A DNA stretch of 21,503 nucleotides, taken from CAZFOB01 sp964520325. GTDB lineage: Bacteria; Actinomycetota; JAICYB01. The notes beneath the pieces are model-generated. The model saw only the letters and a list, made by a program, of their open reading frames with translations. It was not told the origin of the DNA and did not search any database. Shown here in pieces: positions 8,295-15,438 of the stretch. Positions within the stretch are counted from its first letter, which is position 1, and each line of letters starts with the position of its first letter. The stretch spans positions 1 to 21,503 of the forward strand of contig CAZFOB010000032.1 in the NCBI GenBank assembly GCA_964520325.1, written 5' to 3'. Made by a program: the position numbers and the translations under genes.

Positions 8295-8342
8295 GGCCTT
8301 ACTTTGGCTTGGCCTTACTTCGGCTTGGCCTTACTTCGGCGG
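8295..8342. repeat. Three tandem 16-bp repeats spanning the SDR stop codon
   Basis: Units at 8295-8310, 8311-8326 and 8327-8342 follow GGCCTTACTTYGGCTT, with differences only at one internal base and in the last two bases of the third unit. The third copy contains the minus-strand codons Pro-Lys-stop of the SDR gene. The other two repeat the same codons in the 3' untranslated stretch. It looks like a local slippage duplication. Confidence 0.85.
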
Positions 8343-9104
8343 CATCCGGATCGCGCCGTCCAGACGGATGACCTCGCCGTTGAGCATCGGGTTCTCCACG
8401 ATGTGCCGCGCGAGCGCTGCGAATTCCGATGGTTGGCCGAGTCGTTGCGGATGCGGGATCACCGACGCGAGCGCTTGACGCTGCGGCTCGGGAAGTCCGG
8501 CGAGCATCGGCGTGTCGAATGTTCCTGGTGCGATCGTCACGACGCGGATCAACCGGGCGGCGAGGTCGCGCGCGACGGGAAGCGTCATCCCAACCACTCC
8601 GGCCTTGGAAGCTGAGTAGGCGGCCTGGCCGATCTGTCCATCGAAGGCGGCAACACTCGCCGTGTTGACGATCACGCCTCTCTCTTCCTTGGCTTCCCCT
8701 ACGGGCTCTTGCGATGACATCTGCTGAGCCGCAAGGCGGATCACATTGAAGGTCCCGATGAGATTCACCCGGATCACGAGCTCGAAGATCTTCATATCGT
8801 GTGGCCCGGCCCGTGAGGTCGTCCGTTGCGCCCGGCCGATGCCTGCGCAGTTGACAGCGATGTGCAGCCCGCCGAACCTCTCCACAGCCAGATCGACCGC
8901 CGCCTGAACGTCCTCCTCGGAGGTCACATCGGTCGGCGCCCAGGCAGCGCGGTCTCCGAGTTCTTTGGCGACAGCTGCGCCATCCGACTTCTCGAGGTCG
9001 CAGATGACGGCGTTGCAGCCCCCCGCGAGCAATGTCTCCACCGTCGCTCGACCGAGCCCGGAGGCGCCCCCGGTGACCAGTGCGGTGAGACCGTCGAGGT
9101 TCAT
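8331..9104 (-). CDS. Short-chain dehydrogenase, 3-hydroxyacyl-CoA dehydrogenase type-2-like
   Basis: A 257-residue classical SDR. The ATG at 9104 gives the family N-terminus NLDGLTALVTGGASGLG; upstream in-frame starts add untypical residues and run into the divergent GNAT gene. Features: TGGASGLG NAD(P)-binding turn (about 10-17), CDLEKSD after beta-2 (an acidic residue favouring NAD), NCAGIG, catalytic Ser in VNTASVAAFDGQ, YSASK with Tyr/Lys, and PGTFDTPML. The closest type is HSD17B10/3-hydroxy-2-methylbutyryl-CoA dehydrogenase, fitting an acyl-CoA oxidation role beside the FadD gene. A minus-strand GGGTATTGT stretch (-10-like) ends only 8 nt before the ATG and no SD is visible, so the mRNA may be leaderless. 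Confidence 0.9.
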   Translation of the reverse strand: MNLDGLTALVTGGASGLGRATVETLLAGGCNAVICDLEKSDGAAVAKELGDRAAWAPTDVTSEEDVQAAVDLAVERFGGLHIAVNCAGIGRAQRTTSRAGPHDMKIFELVIRVNLIGTFNVIRLAAQQMSSQEPVGEAKEERGVIVNTASVAAFDGQIGQAAYSASKAGVVGMTLPVARDLAARLIRVVTIAPGTFDTPMLAGLPEPQRQALASVIPHPQRLGQPSEFAALARHIVENPMLNGEVIRLDGAIRMPPK

Positions 9105-9123
9105 CGCGCGCCACAATACCCGC

Positions 9124-9960
9124 ATGGTCGAACCGGTCGTTGTGGGTCCCGAGGTCGCGTCGCAGATCGCGGCGTTCACACGCGTCGCCTGCCCCTACGA
9201 TCTCCTCACGACGGGATCGATCGCTCGTTCGATCTTCAACGAGCCAGACCCAGCCATCACGTTGGCCGTTTACGATCCCGGACTCGAAGCGATCGCGTCG
9301 GGAGTTATTCGCGGCGAGCGTGGCTTCGTGAAGTTCTTAGCCGTTCATCCTCGCGCTCGTTTGCGGGGCATCGGCACCGAGCTCGTCGGGCGGATCGAAG
9401 AGTTCTGCCGCGAGCGTGGAGCGACCAGCATGGAGGTCGGCGCTTCCGCTCCCTTCTACGTCGTTCCCGGCGTGGACGTACGGCTGACGGAGGCTCTCTG
9501 CTTCTTCGAATCGCGCGGATACCGGCGTCCGCCCGGGAAGATCGGTGACGCGGTCAACCAAGGCGTGCGGCTCGCGGGCCTACCAGAGCCGGCACTGCCC
9601 TGCCACACGGCCTCGCCCGACGACCACGCACGCATCCTGCCGTGGGTGACCGAGCACTATCCGAACTGGATCCCCGAGCTGCAACGCTCCGTTGACCGCG
9701 GCACCTGCGTCGTTCATGAAGAGCTGGGTTTCGCGTGTTACGACGTCAACCGTGACGGGTGGTTCGGTCCGATGGCGACCGAGCCCGGCGATCGTTCGCG
9801 TGGTGTGGGCACGGCCACGCTGCTGGCTGCGCTGCATCGCATGCGAGCACACGGATACGAGCACGCAGAGATCGCGTGGTCGGGTCCGCTGCTCTTCTAC
9901 CTGAAGGCGGTATCCGCTCGGGTTTCCCGTGTGTTCTGGTGTTACGCCAAGACGCTCTGA
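9124..9960 (+). CDS. Tandem GNAT acetyltransferase
   Basis: A 278-residue protein starting at ATG 9124, 19 bp from the divergent SDR start. It has two GNAT-like halves. The N-terminal half (about 20-160) contains the acetyl-CoA motif AVHPRARLRGIGTELV and a later FFESRGYRRP. The C-terminal half (about 165-278) contains FGPMATEPGDRSRGVGTATLLAAL and ends in LFYLKAVSARVSRVFW. Such double-GNAT proteins acetylate small amines or peptides; the substrate is unknown. No SD is visible. The stop lies one base from the convergent sigma-factor stop, with no terminator between them. Confidence 0.85.
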   Translation: MVEPVVVGPEVASQIAAFTRVACPYDLLTTGSIARSIFNEPDPAITLAVYDPGLEAIASGVIRGERGFVKFLAVHPRARLRGIGTELVGRIEEFCRERGATSMEVGASAPFYVVPGVDVRLTEALCFFESRGYRRPPGKIGDAVNQGVRLAGLPEPALPCHTASPDDHARILPWVTEHYPNWIPELQRSVDRGTCVVHEELGFACYDVNRDGWFGPMATEPGDRSRGVGTATLLAALHRMRAHGYEHAEIAWSGPLLFYLKAVSARVSRVFWCYAKTL

Positions 9961-9961
9961 A

Positions 9962-10708
9962 CTAGTCAACGACCTCGGCCACTGCCATGCGGAGCTTCCG
10001 GAGCGTCTGGGACAGCAGCCGCGAAACGTGCATCTGCGAGATGCCGAGCTCCTCGGCGATCTGACTCTGCGTCCAATCACGGAAGAATCGCAGGACCAGA
10101 ATCGTGCGTTCGCGCTCGGGTAACGCGCGCAGATGAGGCTCGAACTCCGCCCAGTCTTCCGCGACCTCGAAATCACTGTCCACGAACGCGAGGCGATTGC
10201 TCAGACTCGAGCTCTCCGAGCCCTCGTCCATCGGAGCATCGAGCGAGATGCTCGCATAGGCGTCTTGTGCATCCATCGCCTCGAGCACTTCTTCTTCGGT
10301 CAGGTGGGAGTGCTCTGCGATCTCAGCGATCGTCGGCGATCGTCCAAGGTCCTGGGACAGCACCGGCACCGAGTCCTTGATGAGTAGCGTCTGCTCCTGG
10401 AGGCGGCGCGGCATCCTCACGGACCAGCCGAGGTCGCGGTGGTACCGCTTGAGCTCACCGAGGATCGTCGGGATCGCGTAGCTCTCGAAAGTGACGCCGC
10501 GTGCCGGATCGAATCGATCGACCGACTTCACCAGACCGATCGACGCGACTTGAACGAGGTCGTCGAGGGGCTGGCCGGAGTGCTGGTACCGACGAGCCAG
10601 ACTTTGGGTCAGCGGGACGTAGTGCTCGATCAGCCGATCGCGAACACCTGGCTCGTCCTTCTTCGCGAACAGCTCGTGGACCAGCTCTGGATCCATGCGC
10701 CCCGTCAC
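9962..10708 (-). CDS. sigF: RNA polymerase sigma factor, SigB/SigF subfamily
   Basis: A 248-residue group 3 sigma-70 factor. Region 2 covers about 28-100 with PLDDLVQVASIGLVKSVDRF, core-binding, and the -10 recognition stretch ESYAIPTILGELKRY. Region 3 carries MPRRLQE and SPTIAEIAEHSHLTEEEV. Region 4 has LPERERTILVLRFF and the HTH WTQSQIAEELGISQMHVSR. This is the general-stress/sporulation type controlled by RsbW-like anti-sigma factors. The GTG at 10708 has GGGGGA about 7 nt upstream; an ATG at 10696 is the alternative. It follows the RsbW-like gene by 13 nt, so both are on one transcript. SigB or SigF naming is a subfamily call only. Confidence 0.92.
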   Translation of the reverse strand: MTGRMDPELVHELFAKKDEPGVRDRLIEHYVPLTQSLARRYQHSGQPLDDLVQVASIGLVKSVDRFDPARGVTFESYAIPTILGELKRYHRDLGWSVRMPRRLQEQTLLIKDSVPVLSQDLGRSPTIAEIAEHSHLTEEEVLEAMDAQDAYASISLDAPMDEGSESSSLSNRLAFVDSDFEVAEDWAEFEPHLRALPERERTILVLRFFRDWTQSQIAEELGISQMHVSRLLSQTLRKLRMAVAEVVD

Positions 10709-10721
10709 CCGTCGGATCCCC

Positions 10722-11177
10722 CTAGACCGGTGGCTGTACGACAGCGCCCGCTCGGCGCTTGATCAGGTGGATGGCCGGACCGTCCTCGGTCTGTTCGAAC
10801 CGCACATCGTCGATCAACGTTGCCAGCACCCGACGAACGAGCGCCGTTTGTGCGCTGATCGGGGGCCACAGGTCGGTTTGGGTGTCGCGCACGGCGACGA
10901 TGTCGACGCTGTCTGAGTTGCTCTGGATCCTCACGATCACTTGGTTCGGCGCCGGTCGCGTCGAGATCAATCCGGCGAAGGCTTCGTCCACGGCCAAGCA
11001 GAACTCTTCGATCTCGTCGAGCACGAACCCGTCGGTTGCCGCCCACGTTCGAACGACAGAACGAACGACCCGCACTGCTTCCGGTTTGGCCGGAACGGTG
11101 AGCACGATCACGCCCGAAGCGTCGCCGTCCTGTGAAGGCAGTGAGAGGCTCACCGCTTGTCGAGAGTCATCGTCCAT
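10722..11177 (-). CDS. RsbW-like protein with degenerate ATP-binding motifs, putative anti-sigma factor
   Basis: A 151-residue protein with the HATPase_c_2/RsbW layout: VIVLTVPAKPEAVRVVRSVV opening, helix IEEFCLAVDEAFAGLIS in the N-box position, a beta-hairpin (VIVRIQSNSDSVDIVAVRD) and the final strand GPAIHLIKRR. The catalytic parts are missing: the N-box Asn is Gly69 (Glu65 is kept), the DxGxG G1 box reads RDTQTDLW, and no GxG G2 box exists. It may therefore bind sigma without kinase activity. It is cotranscribed with the downstream sigma gene, the usual position of a cognate regulator. The ATG start has TAAGGT upstream. Confidence 0.8.
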   Translation of the reverse strand: MDDDSRQAVSLSLPSQDGDASGVIVLTVPAKPEAVRVVRSVVRTWAATDGFVLDEIEEFCLAVDEAFAGLISTRPAPNQVIVRIQSNSDSVDIVAVRDTQTDLWPPISAQTALVRRVLATLIDDVRFEQTEDGPAIHLIKRRAGAVVQPPV

Positions 11178-11205
11178 CGGACCTTAGCATCGCGAGCCTT
11201 GGCTG

Positions 11206-11230
11206 GTTTCCCCGGCACAAAGGTGGGAAT
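11206..11230 (+). promoter_or_regulatory. SigB/SigF-type promoter upstream of rsbW
   Basis: GTTTCC (11206-11211), 13-bp spacer, GGGAAT (11225-11230), matching the GTTTAA-N12-14-GGGTAT form for this sigma class with two -35 mismatches and one -10 mismatch. It lies 55 bp before the rsbW ATG. On the minus strand the same bases contain a GGGTAT (11234-11229) facing the sigma operon, though without a GTTT at the right distance. Confidence 0.6.
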
Positions 11231-11285
11231 ACCCATAGAAAGGGTCAAAGTATTCGCCCTGACGAGAATAGGACGGAAAAGCGCT

Positions 11286-11702
11286 ATGGACACATACGCC
11301 ATCGACATCGACGCCGACTCGCATCTTCTCCCGACCGCGCGGATGTTCGCAGCAACCGTTGCGCGGCAGTTCGGCTGCGCCGAAGACTCGGTGCTCGACG
11401 TCAAGATCGCGGTTTCGGAAGCGTGCGCCAACGCGGTGCAGGCACATCAGGAACACGATGTGGCCGCTCCGATCCACCTGAGTGTCGAGGAGGACGAGCA
11501 GGGACTCACCTATCAGATAGAGGATTCCGGACCGGGCTTCGATCCAGAGCCCGAACCACCGCGCGCGGTGTTCCAGCGCGCCGTCGAGGGTTCGGAACAG
11601 CGGCAGGGCATGGGCCTGGCACTCATCCGGTCGCTCTTCCCATCCGCGCAGTTCGCGCGCTCCGGTCACGGGATGGTTGTGAGTTTCCACATCGACCGCT
11701 GA
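11286..11702 (+). CDS. rsbW: Anti-sigma factor serine kinase, RsbW/SpoIIAB-like
   Basis: A 138-residue HATPase_c_2 protein. The ATG at 11286 has AGGACGG about 9 nt upstream; longer in-frame starts run into the divergent gene and promoter. ATP-binding boxes are intact: N-box KIAVSEACANAV (Glu45, Asn49), G1 EDSGPGF (80-85) and G2 QGMGLALI (107-114). RsbW proteins bind the sigma factor and, when ATP is high, phosphorylate the STAS partner; dephosphorylated STAS partner releases sigma. A STAS gene lies 590 bp downstream. The gene is divergent from the sigma operon and behind its own SigB-type promoter, suggesting feedback. Confidence 0.88.
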   Translation: MDTYAIDIDADSHLLPTARMFAATVARQFGCAEDSVLDVKIAVSEACANAVQAHQEHDVAAPIHLSVEEDEQGLTYQIEDSGPGFDPEPEPPRAVFQRAVEGSEQRQGMGLALIRSLFPSAQFARSGHGMVVSFHIDR

Positions 11703-11707
11703 GCCCC

Positions 11708-11733
11708 GTTTTCCCTCCGTCCGAAGCGGGTAT
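11708..11733 (+). promoter_or_regulatory. SigB/SigF-type promoter upstream of the first DUF6458 gene
   Basis: GTTTTC (11708-11713), 14-bp spacer, GGGTAT (11728-11733). The -10 is a perfect match and the -35 matches at five of six positions. It starts 6 bp after the rsbW stop and lies 35 bp before the ATG at 11769. Confidence 0.72.
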
Positions 11734-11768
11734 CTACCTGCTAGTTCAATCGAGAAAGGGAGGACAGG

Positions 11769-12020
11769 ATGAGCCTTGGTGCAAGCCTCGTGATCTTCGC
11801 GATCGGAGCGATCCTGAAGTTCGGTGTCACCGCATCGGCCGAGGGGATCGACCTCGAAGCGGTCGGCGTGATCCTGATGATCGTCGGCATCATCGGCGGT
11901 CTGGTGTCGGCGGCATTCTGGAGTAGCTGGTCGCCGTACCGTCGCACGGTCGTCAGCGAGCGGTCCGTACCCGTCGAGCAAGTCCGCGAGGTCCGCGAAG
12001 TCAGAGAAGTCCGGGACTAG
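11769..12020 (+). CDS. DUF6458 small membrane protein
   Basis: An 83-residue protein with two membrane helices (SLGASLVIFAIGAILKFGV; AVGVILMIVGIIGGLVSAAF), joined by the short ASAEGID turn, as in the DUF6458 family, whose function is unknown. The tail is charged and ends in three-residue repeats of the REV type, encoded by 9-bp tandem units at 11982-12017. The SD GGGAGGA is 6-8 nt before the ATG. Its dedicated SigB-type promoter makes it a likely general-stress gene. A related protein is encoded at 12684. Confidence 0.85.
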   Translation: MSLGASLVIFAIGAILKFGVTASAEGIDLEAVGVILMIVGIIGGLVSAAFWSSWSPYRRTVVSERSVPVEQVREVREVREVRD

Positions 12021-12059
12021 CAGGATCGTTCTCGGTTCCATCGCGTCCTCTGTTCTTCT

Positions 12060-12221
12060 CCGTAACAACAGCCTCATCAGGCATCAGATGAGGACCCTGA
12101 TGGCCAATATCGAGGATCTCCGAGATCGACGTTTAAGGCCCCTCGGGAGGGGTACCACTTAATTCCCATCCCTGCCCCGCACCTCAGAAGACCGCCGCTT
12201 CGCGGCGGTCTTCTGCTTTAT
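12060..12221 (+). ncRNA. Structured intergenic RNA candidate
   Basis: Part of the gene-free 12021-12291 stretch. CCTCATC (12072-12078) pairs with GATGAGG (12087-12093), while the overlapping CATCAGG (12075-12081) pairs equally well with CCTGATG (12096-12102), so the two helices exclude each other. A second nested hairpin (12133-12162) has outer TTAA/TTAA-type pairing and inner CCCCT/AGGGG. It ends in the terminator hairpin at 12185-12215. It could be a small RNA, a switching leader or the 3' UTR of the DUF6458 mRNA. I do not recognise an RNA family, and no promoter is clear. Confidence 0.35.
12185..12221 (+). terminator. Strong hairpin terminator
   Basis: A perfect 13-bp stem, CAGAAGACCGCCG (12185-12197) with its complement (12203-12215), around a CTTCG loop, followed by CTTTAT. 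The short T-run is modest, but stem and loop are exceptionally stable. It ends the DUF6458 transcript and insulates rsbV. Confidence 0.8.
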
Positions 12222-12291
12222 CGACAATCTGAACGCCTCCCCGCCTTTTATGGAACCCTAGTGGCTGCTGCTGGGCCGGGTCGGGAGGGGC

Positions 12292-12606
12292 ATGGTGGAG
12301 GGCATCGATGTGACTGTCGAAAGAAGCGGCAGCAACGCGACCGTGCAGGTCACAGGGGAGATCGACCTGTCCTCGGCTCCCGGTTTCGACGACGAGGTCA
12401 CGAGGCTGATCGAGGGGGACGTCACAGAGCTCGTGATCGAGCTCGGCGGGGTCTCCTTCATGGACTCGACCGGCTTGCGGGTGCTGCTGAAGGCGAGCAA
12501 GCTCCTCGGCACCAACGGCGGGACGCTCGTCCTCAAGCAGCCGAGCGGTCCGGTGCGGCGCCTCCTCGAAGTGAGCGGCCTGGACACGCATTTCCGCATC
12601 GACTAA
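12292..12606 (+). CDS. rsbV: STAS-domain anti-anti-sigma factor, RsbV/SpoIIAA-like
   Basis: A 104-residue single STAS domain: strand ATVQVTGEIDLSSAP, then LVIELGGVSFMDSTGLRVLL, with Ser59 in DSTG as the phospho-acceptor, and a final helix LLEVSGLDTHFRID. Unphosphorylated, it captures the RsbW kinase and frees the sigma factor; RsbW inactivates it by phosphorylating that Ser. The ATG at 12292 has GGGAGG just upstream. No SigB-type promoter is seen directly before it. The terminator at 12185 separates it from the upstream gene. Confidence 0.9.
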   Translation: MVEGIDVTVERSGSNATVQVTGEIDLSSAPGFDDEVTRLIEGDVTELVIELGGVSFMDSTGLRVLLKASKLLGTNGGTLVLKQPSGPVRRLLEVSGLDTHFRID

Positions 12607-12631
12607 CGCCCTTCGATGCCCGAAGTAACCA

Positions 12632-12657
12632 GTTTGGCCCCCGCGCACGGCGGGTAG
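12632..12657 (+). promoter_or_regulatory. SigB/SigF-type promoter upstream of the second DUF6458 gene
   Basis: GTTTGG (12632-12637), 14-bp spacer, GGGTAG (12652-12657), 26 bp before the ATG at 12684. Spacing equals that of the 11708 site. The -10 differs from GGGTAT only in its last base. Confidence 0.6.
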
Positions 12658-12683
12658 CTCAGAAGGGACGAAAGGAGTCTCTC

Positions 12684-12899
12684 ATGGGTATCGGAGTCAG
12701 TATCTTCATGGTCGCTTTGGGGGCGATCCTCGCGTTTGCGGTGAGCGCCACCGTGCCGGACGCGAACCTCGAGATGATCGGCGTGATCCTTATGATCGCC
12801 GGCGGCGTCGGCCTTCTCATCTCGATCGCGCTCGGCGCGTCGCGGCGCGACGGCGGCGTGGTTGAAGAGCGAGTGATCGAGCGCGAACGCCCCGCCTGA
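12684..12899 (+). CDS. DUF6458 small membrane protein, second copy
   Basis: A 71-residue paralogue of the 11769 product: MGIGVSIFMVALGAILAFAV and MIGVILMIAGGVGLLISIAL are the two membrane helices, followed by a short charged tail (VVEERVIERERPA). The AAAGGAG SD lies 6-7 nt before the ATG. A SigB-type promoter precedes it and a hairpin terminator follows at 12963, so it is probably its own stress-induced unit. Function unknown; both copies flank the RsbV gene. Confidence 0.85.
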   Translation: MGIGVSIFMVALGAILAFAVSATVPDANLEMIGVILMIAGGVGLLISIALGASRRDGGVVEERVIERERPA

Positions 12900-12962
12900 G
12901 CTCCATCTGAGTCGCCTGGCTGAGTCGCCTGGACGCGGCAACGCGTTCCTAGCAAGCAAGTT

Positions 12963-12992
12963 GAAAGGCCGTGGCTCTAGCCGCGGCCTTTC
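12963..12992 (+). terminator. Hairpin terminator after the second DUF6458 gene
   Basis: A 13-bp stem (12963-12975 with 12980-12992, one T-G pair) around a TCTA loop, with AAAGGCC/GGCCTTT at its base. The 3' flank is CTCTTCTCC, pyrimidine-rich but without a pure T-run. Confidence 0.65.
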
Positions 12993-13075
12993 CTCTTCTC
13001 CCAAAGTTGAGGAAAGGCGCTTCGATCTCGCCCCTGCTGGGTAGGTAGGTGTTCCGAACACGACACGGCAGGGAT

Positions 13076-15436
13076 ATGGCGAAGATCCTCACAAACCGCC
13101 GTTTGCAAACACTCTTTGGAGCTGTGATCGTTCTCGTTCTCGTGTCTGTCGTCGGCTCGATCGGATTCGCATCGGTCATCCGCTCGTCGAGCAAAGAGAC
13201 GAACTCGTTCCTTCGCTCATCGTTGTCGAGCAAGATGTTCTCCTCGGACGGGTCCATCCTCGCCGACCTGCACGGCGAGATCGATCGAGACCCCGTGAAG
13301 CTCGCCGCCATCCCGGAATCGATGCAGAGCGCCGTGATCGCCATCGAGGACCGGCGCTTCTACGACCACGGGGGTATCGATCTGGTCGGGACCACACGCG
13401 CTCTGCTCAAGAACCTTCGCGGCGATCGCCAGGGAGGGTCGTCGATCTCCCAGCAGCTCGCGAAGAATCTCTACTCCTACGGAGAGTCGCGGACGCTCAT
13501 ACACAAGGCGTCCGAAGCCGTTCTCACCCTCGGGCTCGAGGCGGTATCGACCAAGGACCAGATCCTCGAGGCCTACCTCAACACGGCCTATTTCGGCCGC
13601 GGCGTATACGGCGTGCAGACCGCAGCGCGGTCGTACTTCCGCAAGGACGTTGCCGACCTCACGCTCGGCGAATCCGCGTACCTCGCCGGCCTGATCCACA
13701 TGCCCGGGCGCTACGACTACACAACGAGCGACGTCGAAGACGAACAGCGCGACCGCAAGAAGGCGGCGCTCGCCCGGCGCAACGTCGTGCTCGGCGCGAT
13801 GGCCGACGTCGGATCGATCTCAGCAGCCCTCGCGCGCACCAAGAGCGCGCAGCCGATCGACATCAGCCCGCCGCGCGACTCGCGCTGGCAGCACCCGTAC
13901 TTCGTGGACGCCGTGCTCCGGGAGCTCGGCGTGCTTCGCAACCGCGGCGAGTCGACGCCCGACGACCGCTTCGACTTCCTCGGCGACACTCACAGCGAGC
14001 GCGCGCAAGCCGTCTATCGCAAGGGTCTGCGCATCCACACCTCACTCGAGCCCCGCGCCCAGCACAACGCCGAGAAAGCGCTGGCCGCGCAGCTGCCGAG
14101 TGGGGTATTTCCGAAGCTGTCGGCCGCCCTCGTCAGCGTCGAGCCGGACACCGGCCTGGTTCGCGCGCTCATCGGCGGGCGCGACTACTACCCGAAGGGC
14201 TGCGAAGAAAACGACGGTGCCACCGCCCGTCCGGTATGCCGGCACGCGAAGGTGAACCTCGCTCTCGGTTCTGCGTCCGGCGGCAGCGGACGCCAGCCCG
14301 GGTCGTCCTTCAAGCCAGTCGTGCTGGCCGCAGCTCTCGAGGACGGACTCTCGCTCCGTCAGACGCTCAACGGCTCGGCGTTCACGTACAAGTACGGCAA
14401 GGACGACAACGGTGCGCCAGGGCAGGTCTGGAAGGTGCAGAACTACGAGGGCAGCGCCGGCGGAGAGATGAGCGTTGTGGACGCCACCGTACGCTCGGTC
14501 AATGCCGCGTACGCGCGGCTCGAAGTGCAGTTCCTCGGAGACGGCGACGGCCTGAAGGGAGCCGCCAAGGTCGCCGCGCTCGCGCGCAAGCTCGGGATCA
14601 GCTTTCCAACCACGCGCGACCTCGAGGCTTCCTGCGGCACGAGCTACTTGAAGCACGGCGGGTGTACGCCGGCCGACATGGTTCCCGCGATCGCGCTCGG
14701 GGCGAAGGAGGTCGCACCGATCGAGATGGCCGGCGCGTACGCGACCTTCGCCAACGAAGGGGTCTACGCCAAGCCGACGTTCATCGAAAAGATCACCGAC
14801 GCGACCGGAAAGGTCGTGTACCGCGCGAAGCCGCAACGTCACCGAGCGGTCTCGCGCAACACCGCACTCGGTGTCTCACACGTGCTTCAGCAGGCTGTCT
14901 CCCGCGGGACGGGACGTGCGGCAGCACTCCCCGATCGTCCCGTTGCCGGCAAGACCGGAACGTCGCAAGCGTGGCGTGACGCGTGGTTCGACGGCTACGT
15001 GCCACAGCTGATGACCGTGGTGTGGGTCGGCAACCCCGTTCCCGTACAGGCGCGCGACGGCAGCTGGGCGGTCGAATCGATGACGCCGTCCAACGGCTAC
15101 GGCATCAAGGTCACCGGCGGCTCTTACCCCGCGCGCATCTGGAACGCGTACATGGGGCCGGCGTTGAGCAAGACGCGAGTCGACTCCTTCCCCGCCGCGC
15201 CGGGAGTGCTCTTCGGTCCGTCCCAGAAGCTCAAACCGATCGACGGAGAGTCGCCTGAGGTGTCGGAGGTGTCGGAGGTGTCGGACCTTGCCGCCCTGAT
15301 CAGGTTGGAACGCGCGGGGCACCGCGTCGTCGTGCACCGAGAATGCCCTCCGGGCGGTTCCCGCGGGATCAATGTCTGGAAGACCGAGAAGCGCGGCGAT
15401 ACCACGCACGTCTACCGCAGCCGGGCGGTGTGTTGA
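13076..15436 (+). CDS. Bifunctional class A penicillin-binding protein (transglycosylase/transpeptidase)
   Basis: With ATG 13076 the product is 786 residues; a GTG at 13049 is an alternative and neither has a clear SD. A membrane helix lies at about 13-36. The GT51 domain polymerises lipid II glycan: EDRRFYDHGG (catalytic Glu91), GGSSISQQLAKN, LEAYLNTAYFGRGVYG. The transpeptidase domain cross-links stems: GSSFKP (Ser410, Lys413), SVN (474-476) and KTGTS (Lys626). The C-terminal 70 residues are unusual: 9-bp tandem units at 15257-15283 encode EVS repeats, then a basic segment with Cys pairs (HRECPPGG and final AVC) that is not a clear PASTA domain. Active outside the membrane in wall synthesis. 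It converges with the hydrolase, stops 2 bp apart. Confidence 0.93.
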   Translation: MAKILTNRRLQTLFGAVIVLVLVSVVGSIGFASVIRSSSKETNSFLRSSLSSKMFSSDGSILADLHGEIDRDPVKLAAIPESMQSAVIAIEDRRFYDHGGIDLVGTTRALLKNLRGDRQGGSSISQQLAKNLYSYGESRTLIHKASEAVLTLGLEAVSTKDQILEAYLNTAYFGRGVYGVQTAARSYFRKDVADLTLGESAYLAGLIHMPGRYDYTTSDVEDEQRDRKKAALARRNVVLGAMADVGSISAALARTKSAQPIDISPPRDSRWQHPYFVDAVLRELGVLRNRGESTPDDRFDFLGDTHSERAQAVYRKGLRIHTSLEPRAQHNAEKALAAQLPSGVFPKLSAALVSVEPDTGLVRALIGGRDYYPKGCEENDGATARPVCRHAKVNLALGSASGGSGRQPGSSFKPVVLAAALEDGLSLRQTLNGSAFTYKYGKDDNGAPGQVWKVQNYEGSAGGEMSVVDATVRSVNAAYARLEVQFLGDGDGLKGAAKVAALARKLGISFPTTRDLEASCGTSYLKHGGCTPADMVPAIALGAKEVAPIEMAGAYATFANEGVYAKPTFIEKITDATGKVVYRAKPQRHRAVSRNTALGVSHVLQQAVSRGTGRAAALPDRPVAGKTGTSQAWRDAWFDGYVPQLMTVVWVGNPVPVQARDGSWAVESMTPSNGYGIKVTGGSYPARIWNAYMGPALSKTRVDSFPAAPGVLFGPSQKLKPIDGESPEVSEVSEVSDLAALIRLERAGHRVVVHRECPPGGSRGINVWKTEKRGDTTHVYRSRAVC

Positions 15437-15438
15437 GG

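Noticed and set aside
13030..13048. GGGTAG before the PBP as a SigB-type -10
   Set aside because: The hexamer 14 bp upstream is GCTTCG, a poor match to GTTTAA, so I did not list it as a promoter.
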